In this document: one piece after another, positions 7,693 through 11,123 of the stretch
How positions within the stretch are numbered: position 1 is the first letter of the stretch
Layout of the letters: every line of letters starts with the position of its first letter
Origin: JAEEJA01 sp036343175
Lineage (GTDB): Bacteria; Bacillota; Clostridia; Lachnospirales; Lachnospiraceae
Length of the DNA stretch: 11,123 bases
Direction of reading: 5' to 3'
Assembly (NCBI GenBank): GCA_036343175.1
Contig: JAZASR010000048.1
Location: 1-11,123, forward strand
Notes under the pieces: model-generated
Told to the model about the DNA's origin: nothing
The model's database searches: none
What the model saw: only the letters and a program-made list of their open reading frames with translations
Made by a program: the position numbers and the translations under genes

Positions 7693-7733
7693 ATGTAAAA
7701 TCGGAAAATCAAATGTGTAATTTTTATGTAAAA
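7691..7733. repeat. Direct repeat TTATGTAAAA, two copies 33 bases apart
   Basis: Identical 10-base copies lie at 7691-7700 and 7724-7733, with start points 33 bases apart, close to three helical turns. Both are in the leader of the ABC operon, downstream of the candidate -10, and the first overlaps the outer two bases of the hairpin. They could be paired binding sites for a regulator, or chance in AT-rich DNA. Confidence 0.45.
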
Positions 7734-7746
7734 CTTCATGGTTTTA

Positions 7747-7755
7747 AGTATATCA
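7747..7755 (-). promoter_or_regulatory. Candidate extended -10 promoter for the ABC operon
   Basis: On the minus strand TGATATACT reads as an extended -10: TG, one base, then TATACT at 7752-7747. No convincing -35 is present at 17 bases, which is tolerable for extended -10 promoters. Transcription would start near 7740, giving a leader of about 90 bases that includes both direct repeats and the hairpin. The region between this site and the upstream gene's stop at 7831 is AT-rich and otherwise featureless, except for a 5-bp stem CATCT/AGATG at 7776-7789. Confidence 0.45.
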
Positions 7756-7830
7756 TAGTGCATACACAAGCTTATCATCTTCTTAGATGCGTAAACATTT
7801 CAGCGATATAAATAAGAATAAAGAAATTGA

Positions 7831-8244
7831 TTAAGCACCAAGGCCTGTTTTTACAAGTGTAAGTCCCGTTGGAAGTATCATAGAAAGACCTATTATTCCA
7901 AGCAAAAGACCTGTGATGATTCCGGTCATATCTCGTTTCGGACTGAATAAGAATTCTCGTGGTCTTTCCGGATTCACATAAACCATTGCCTCCCGACCGG
8001 CTTTCAGAAACATTGGAACCTCAACATTCACAAGAATTTTCTCTGAAATAATCTGTCGTCCATCAACGTAATATTCCATCGCTACGTTATAGAGATCGGA
8101 CGATTGAGAATCACATTTCATACATGTAGCATTGGTCTCAACCCGCCGAATCAGATTCTTCTTCAGGCTGAAAATCAAATGAATGGGTATAAGAACAGAT
8201 GTAAAGATTAGAAGAATCCCCGAAAGACACTGCATTGCATCCAT
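7831..8244 (-). CDS. Small membrane protein, DUF3592-like
   Basis: This 137-residue protein has two predicted membrane segments, about 7-27 and 107-126, flanking a soluble region of about 75 residues. The middle part (YNVAMEYYVDGRQI, then GREAMVYVNPERPREFLF) matches the pattern of DUF3592 proteins, where a small beta-rich domain sits between two helices. Function is unknown. The ATG at 8244 is preferred over an upstream in-frame GTG at 8268 because GGAGG at 8258-8254 lies 9 bases before it. Two cysteines in CMKC (41-44) could bind metal or form a disulfide. It is downstream of the 95-residue gene on the same strand, with a gap of 92 bases that lacks an obvious terminator. Confidence 0.72.
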   Translation of the reverse strand: MDAMQCLSGILLIFTSVLIPIHLIFSLKKNLIRRVETNATCMKCDSQSSDLYNVAMEYYVDGRQIISEKILVNVEVPMFLKAGREAMVYVNPERPREFLFSPKRDMTGIITGLLLGIIGLSMILPTGLTLVKTGLGA

Positions 8245-8336
8245 ATCCTTTTTCCTCCATGGATTCACTATAACAGAGCAATGTTTCCAGTCTGTAAAGA
8301 AAAGACAAAATCTATTGCAAAACCAGAGAGTCTAAT

Positions 8337-8624
8337 TCACACTACAAGCTTCCATTCATAGTTCTTTGGAAAATAGAGCAGACGGAACTCCCGGACACTC
8401 TCCCCGATCAGTGCCTTGCATTCATAGAAACAGAACTGGATTCCATTGTACAGAGTTTGTTTCTGTGTCAGAATCTCGATCTTTCCGCTTTCTGCTACAT
8501 CGTCATCTTCTGTTCGATATTTTATCCGGAGCGGTATAACCTTCCCGGTTGCTGTGGTCCAGGACATGACTGCTACAGAATATTTTTTACCTCTTGTTTT
8601 CTCCAGATCGTCTAATATGTACAT
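8337..8624 (-). CDS. Unrecognised small protein, 95 residues
   Basis: I do not recognise a family. The product begins MYILDDLEKTRGKKYSV and appears soluble and rich in beta-strand patterns (KYSVAVMSWTT, KVIPLRIKYR, GKIEILTQKQ, REFRLLYFP), with no signal peptide or membrane segment. The start at 8624 is supported by GAGGTGA at 8639-8633, 8 bases upstream. An in-frame GTG at 8636 falls inside that site and is unlikely. A perfect TATAAT lies 58-63 bases upstream on the same strand. It may be co-transcribed with the DUF3592-like gene. That it is a real gene rests on its ribosome binding site, promoter and position, not on homology. Confidence 0.55.
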   Translation of the reverse strand: MYILDDLEKTRGKKYSVAVMSWTTATGKVIPLRIKYRTEDDDVAESGKIEILTQKQTLYNGIQFCFYECKALIGESVREFRLLYFPKNYEWKLVV

Positions 8625-8681
8625 CGTGCACGTCACCTCAAGTCAAAATGAAATTCATCATCGCTACATATAGATGTCACT

Positions 8682-8687
8682 ATTATA
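8682..8687 (-). promoter_or_regulatory. Candidate -10 element for the two small minus-strand genes
   Basis: A perfect TATAAT on the minus strand, directly preceded by TG, lies at 8687-8682. The -35 region around 8710-8704 (CTGCAT) is weak. A start near 8675 would give a leader of about 50 bases to the ATG at 8624. Confidence 0.45.
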
Positions 8688-8764
8688 CATTATTTATGAA
8701 ATTAATGCAGTGTTTATTTCATCATAAGATGAACATATTTTGCTTTAATGGAGATATCTAAATC

Positions 8765-8773
8765 TGCTAGAAT
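8765..8773 (+). promoter_or_regulatory. Candidate extended -10 promoter for kptA
   Basis: TGCTAGAAT has the extended -10 form: TG, one base, then TAGAAT at 8768-8773. The -35 (TTAATG at 8745-8750 for a 17-base spacer) is weak. Transcription from about 8780 gives a leader of about 48 bases. The leader contains an earlier in-frame ATG at 8801 without a Shine-Dalgarno. Confidence 0.42.
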
Positions 8774-8827
8774 AAGCATAGAAGCTGAATTCAGATTATT
8801 ATGAACAGGTTATCGGAGAAAATCACT

Positions 8828-9385
8828 ATGGATACAAACAATCATCAGAAAAAGCTGGTCAATGACGGGAAATTCATTTCTCTCATCCTCAGGCATCATC
8901 CGGAAGAGATCGGTATCAAACTTGATCAACACGGCTGGGCAGACGTCGATGAACTAATCGCCGGCATTAAAAAGACAAGAGATTTTTCCAGAGAAGAACT
9001 GGAAGAAATTGTAAATACGAACAACAAGCACCGCTATGCCTTCAACGAAGATCATTCTAAGATTCGCGCATTGCAGGGTCATTCCATACCCGTAGATGTC
9101 GAAATGCCAGAGAAAGAACCGCCAGAATACCTCTATCACGGCACCGGAGAAAAATACGTGTCATCTATAGACAAAGAAGGCCTCATCCCGAAGGAGAGGC
9201 TTTATGTTCATCTGTCAAAAGATGTAGAAACTGCGATTACTGTAGGAAAACGTCATGGAAAACCGATTGTCTATCGTGTTCTCTCGGGGCAGATGTATAA
9301 AGATGGTTTCCAGTTCCTTCTCTCAGAGAACGATGTCTGGCAGACAAAAACAGTTCCCGTAAAGTATTTGGAAAAGCTTTCCTGA
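8828..9385 (+). CDS. kptA: RNA 2'-phosphotransferase KptA/Tpt1
   Basis: KptA/Tpt1 enzymes use NAD+ to remove an internal RNA 2'-phosphate, giving nicotinamide and ADP-ribose 1'',2''-cyclic phosphate. The 185-residue protein has the N-terminal winged-helix-like lobe with RHHP (R22, H23), then KHRYAF (R69) and IRALQGHS (R80). The C-terminal ADP-ribosyltransferase-like lobe has YLYHGT (101-106), LYVHLS (125-130) and the GFQFLLSENDVWQT stretch (160-173). The conserved Arg/His set therefore looks complete. The start at 8828 is chosen because GGAG at 8815-8818 lies 9 bases upstream; the in-frame ATG at 8801 has no such site. It is apparently monocistronic and converges on msrA 50 bases away. Its bacterial role is unclear, since bacteria lack the yeast-type tRNA splicing that makes 2'-phosphates. 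Candidates are RNA repair or ADP-ribosylation of RNA ends. Confidence 0.95.
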   Translation: MDTNNHQKKLVNDGKFISLILRHHPEEIGIKLDQHGWADVDELIAGIKKTRDFSREELEEIVNTNNKHRYAFNEDHSKIRALQGHSIPVDVEMPEKEPPEYLYHGTGEKYVSSIDKEGLIPKERLYVHLSKDVETAITVGKRHGKPIVYRVLSGQMYKDGFQFLLSENDVWQTKTVPVKYLEKLS

Positions 9386-9435
9386 TTCTTTATTGTTTTC
9401 TGATTGTTCTACTTGAAAAGCATTGCCGTTGGTTC

Positions 9436-9951
9436 CTATGAATTCCATACCTCGTTAAGCTCTTTAATCTTATGAAACTCACCAACTGATACATGACAGT
9501 AGCCGGTCGGATTCTTATCAAGATAATCCTGATGATATTCTTCGGCAGGATAAAAACAGGAAAGCGGGCACAGCTCTACAAAGAATGCCGCATTCTTCTG
9601 TCTTTCATCCTTGAAACGATTTTCTATTGCCGGAAGGTCCTCGGGATCATCATAATATACCCCGGTCTGATATTGCGTGCCGACATCCGCACCCTGCCGA
9701 TTCCGTACCGTCGGATCAATGATCATGAAATAGACCGTGAGTATCTGATCTAGTGTGATCTTATCCGGATTATAGGTTACCTTCACAGTCTCTCGGTGGC
9801 CGGTGGTATCAGTACATACTTCTTTATACGTCGGATTCTCCGAATGTCCGTTCGCATAACCGACCGTTGTGTCTGTAACTCCGCTGAGCAGCTTGAACGT
9901 TTTCTCCGTTCCCCAGAAACATCCTCCGGCAAGATATATGTTCTTTGTCAT
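9436..9951 (-). CDS. msrA: Peptide-methionine (S)-S-oxide reductase MsrA
   Basis: MsrA reduces the S-epimer of methionine sulfoxide in proteins, repairing oxidative damage in the cytoplasm. The signature GCFWG carries catalytic Cys11. GHRE (51-54, usually GHAE) supplies the active-site Glu54. DPTVRNRQGADVGTQY (79-94) and YPAEEYHQDYL (134-144) are classic. Cys152 in GYC and Cys128/Cys132 are candidate resolving cysteines. At 171 residues it is a stand-alone MsrA, with no fused MsrB domain. AAGGAG at 9963-9958 with a 6-base spacer supports the start. The upstream oxidoreductase gene stops at 9955, 3 bases before the msrA ATG, so the two are translationally coupled and the msrA ribosome binding site lies inside the upstream gene. 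Confidence 0.97.
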   Translation of the reverse strand: MTKNIYLAGGCFWGTEKTFKLLSGVTDTTVGYANGHSENPTYKEVCTDTTGHRETVKVTYNPDKITLDQILTVYFMIIDPTVRNRQGADVGTQYQTGVYYDDPEDLPAIENRFKDERQKNAAFFVELCPLSCFYPAEEYHQDYLDKNPTGYCHVSVGEFHKIKELNEVWNS

Positions 9952-9954
9952 CGT

Positions 9955-10980
9955 TCACTCCTTCCATGGCATATTTTCAGATTCTACGACCGATCCTGTT
10001 TTCGCCGCCTGCTCCATCAGGATGCTAAAATATGCATCCTCCAGTGCATCTTCTATTGGGTAGACAAACCTCCCACTTTCGATATATTCTTCCATACCGT
10101 CAAGAAGCACAGATATCGCAAGCTCATCCTCATCCGGCTCTGTGAAGACAGAGCACTGCACCACATCCTTAAGCCACCCCGGTTCCTCCGGTGCCAATGT
10201 CTTCGTCATGCACGCATTACCCTGCATGTAGTGTACCGTATCATTGAAGATTTCGCCCTCTGTGCCACGAACGATAATGTAATTACCCCGGATCAGCGAA
10301 TGATACTGTTCGCTCTCGAAATCATACAAAGCAGACTTGCCATTCTCAAATGTAAAGTGCGCGGCAGTGCGAAGCTTTTCTTTGATCTCTCCATCTGCCA
10401 CAAATCCATTTCTTGATCCTGTAATACGAACCAAATCTCTGGCCGTCTCTGCACTGATCCTTACGTGTTGGAAACCTGTATTCAGAAATTTTCGGATGAG
10501 ACTTATTCCGTGATAACCATGCGCTCTTGAAATATATATGGAATCGATTTCACCGATCAGCCCCTCGTCACATGCTGTAAGCATTGTTCTGATGGAAGGA
10601 TAGAAGCTGTACTGCTCAGCACAAACGATTCGCAGCCCTTCAGCATGCACGCCTTTCCAAATGGCTAACAGGTTGTCCATCGTGATGCCGACTGGTGTTT
10701 CGCAAAGCACCGGAAAACCAGCTCTTGCCCAGGAAAGAGAAATCTCGCTGATCGATGCCTTATTCACAGCCACAACAACAAAATCCGGCTGCATCGCTTT
10801 GGCTTCGTCTGGATTCATCGTTACCGGGATATGATACTGCTCCCGCATGAATTTCTCTTTCTCATCTGTCCTCACCACCATGGAGAGAAACGAAAATCTC
10901 TGCGGATAGCTTTTGGCTATTCTCCAGTAAAACAGAGAACGCCATCCGGACCCGATCACTACAAAGCGTAATCTTCTCAT
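9955..10980 (-). CDS. Gfo/Idh/MocA-family oxidoreductase with altered EKP motif
   Basis: The 341-residue protein opens with a Rossmann fold (LRFVVIGSGWRSLFYWRIA, residues 4-22) and a second strand ending VVR, as in NAD(P)-dependent sugar and inositol dehydrogenases of this family. PDFVVVAVN (65-73) and VLCETPVG (91-98) follow. The second motif normally reads EKP, with a catalytic Lys; here residue 95 is Thr (ETP). Further downstream, SRAHGYHGISLIRKFLN (151-167) lies where the family has its substrate-binding loop and His. The C-terminal alpha/beta domain looks complete. The substrate is unknown; loss of the Lys suggests altered chemistry or a non-catalytic role. GAGG 10 bases before the ATG supports the start. 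It is followed by msrA after 3 bases and diverges from a plus-strand gene starting at 11121. Confidence 0.86.
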   Translation of the reverse strand: MRRLRFVVIGSGWRSLFYWRIAKSYPQRFSFLSMVVRTDEKEKFMREQYHIPVTMNPDEAKAMQPDFVVVAVNKASISEISLSWARAGFPVLCETPVGITMDNLLAIWKGVHAEGLRIVCAEQYSFYPSIRTMLTACDEGLIGEIDSIYISRAHGYHGISLIRKFLNTGFQHVRISAETARDLVRITGSRNGFVADGEIKEKLRTAAHFTFENGKSALYDFESEQYHSLIRGNYIIVRGTEGEIFNDTVHYMQGNACMTKTLAPEEPGWLKDVVQCSVFTEPDEDELAISVLLDGMEEYIESGRFVYPIEDALEDAYFSILMEQAAKTGSVVESENMPWKE

Positions 10981-11000
10981 CTTTTCACATCCTCATATCC

Positions 11001-11015
11001 ATTCCAATATGGAAT
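11001..11015. promoter_or_regulatory. Inverted repeat ATTCCA-ATA-TGGAAT, possible operator
   Basis: A perfect 6-3-6 inverted repeat lies between the divergent genes, 20 bases before the oxidoreductase ATG and 24 bases before the -35 of the rightward promoter. Its symmetry and position suit a dimeric regulator acting on one or both genes. No regulator gene is visible beside it. Confidence 0.35.
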
Positions 11016-11038
11016 TCATATCAATGAAATCATACGAT

Positions 11039-11067
11039 TTAACAGAATGGTTCTGACATGCTATTAT
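11039..11067 (+). promoter_or_regulatory. Sigma-70-type promoter for the gene at the right edge
   Basis: TTAACA (11039-11044) and TATTAT (11062-11067) are separated by exactly 17 bases, and TG at 11059-11060 makes an extended -10. Each hexamer differs from consensus by one base. Transcription would begin near 11074, leaving a leader of about 47 bases before the ATG at 11121. Confidence 0.65.
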
Positions 11068-11120
11068 ATAACCGTCAAGAGAAATAAAACAAAATGAACC
11101 AAATCAAGGAGGTACTTATT

Positions 11121-11123
11121 ATG
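11121..11123 (+). CDS. Start codon of a plus-strand gene cut by the window edge
   Basis: Only the ATG is inside the window. It is credible because AAGGAGG at 11106-11112 sits 8 bases upstream and a good promoter lies at 11039-11067. The product cannot be judged. Confidence 0.7.

Noticed and set aside
7650..7740. TPP or other known riboswitch in the importer leader, suggested by the ThiBPQ-like layout
   Set aside because: The conserved TPP core (CUGAGA and the GAU-CUGGAUAAU-type segment) is absent, and the leader of about 90 bases holds only repeats and one hairpin.
9386..9435. Terminator between convergent kptA and msrA
   Set aside because: Only a weak GGAAA/TTTCC pairing at the kptA end was found, without a proper U-run.
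9796..10416. Plus-strand open frame of 206 codons
   Set aside because: It is antisense to msrA and the oxidoreductase, both of which carry clear family motifs.
1..11123. CRISPR array, insertion sequence, prophage, tRNA or rRNA
   Set aside because: No regularly spaced repeats, transposase or phage-like proteins, terminal inverted repeats, or recognisable RNA gene sequence were found on either strand.

Overview
The window looks like a low-to-mid GC Firmicutes chromosome, most likely from Lachnospiraceae or a related Clostridia lineage. Supporting signs are strong AGGAGG-type ribosome binding sites on nearly every gene, TTG used as a start, a lipoprotein whose mature N-terminus is a long Thr/Glu/Ala linker, and a gene set of rtcB, DIP1984-family, WYL regulator, kptA and msrA. 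This placement is inferred from style and content; no marker gene confirms it. I see no rRNA, tRNA, CRISPR array, transposase or phage gene.

Layout. (1) At 1-1567 on the minus strand, the RNA ligase gene rtcB is followed by the start of a DIP1984-family gene that runs off the left edge. (2) At 1877-2989 on the plus strand, a WYL-type putative regulator diverges from rtcB across about 300 bases. (3) At 7649-3023 on the minus strand lies a four-gene operon: ABC ATPase, lipoprotein solute-binding protein, fused two-domain permease and a secreted CYTH-domain protein. The last gene overlaps the permease stop by ATGA but is split by an apparent one-base frameshift. The operon is preceded by a perfect 14-bp hairpin that contains the Shine-Dalgarno of its first gene and ends in a U-run. 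(4) At 7831-8624 on the minus strand are two small genes, a DUF3592-like membrane protein and an unrecognised 95-residue protein. (5) At 8828-9385 on the plus strand is the RNA 2'-phosphotransferase kptA. (6) At 10980-9436 on the minus strand, a Gfo/Idh/MocA-type oxidoreductase gene is tightly coupled to msrA. (7) At the right edge, a good promoter and ribosome binding site lead into a plus-strand gene of which only the ATG is visible.

How the parts may work together. The ABC operon belongs to the ferric-iron/thiamine/phosphonate importer group. Its substrate is uncertain because the binding protein keeps only part of the FbpA tyrosine pair. The translationally coupled secreted CYTH protein suggests a phosphorylated or polyphosphate-like ligand, but that is inference. 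RtcB and KptA are both RNA end-processing enzymes, about 7 kb apart and in separate transcription units. The most notable points are the transporter-CYTH operon, its leader hairpin, and the WYL regulator facing rtcB.
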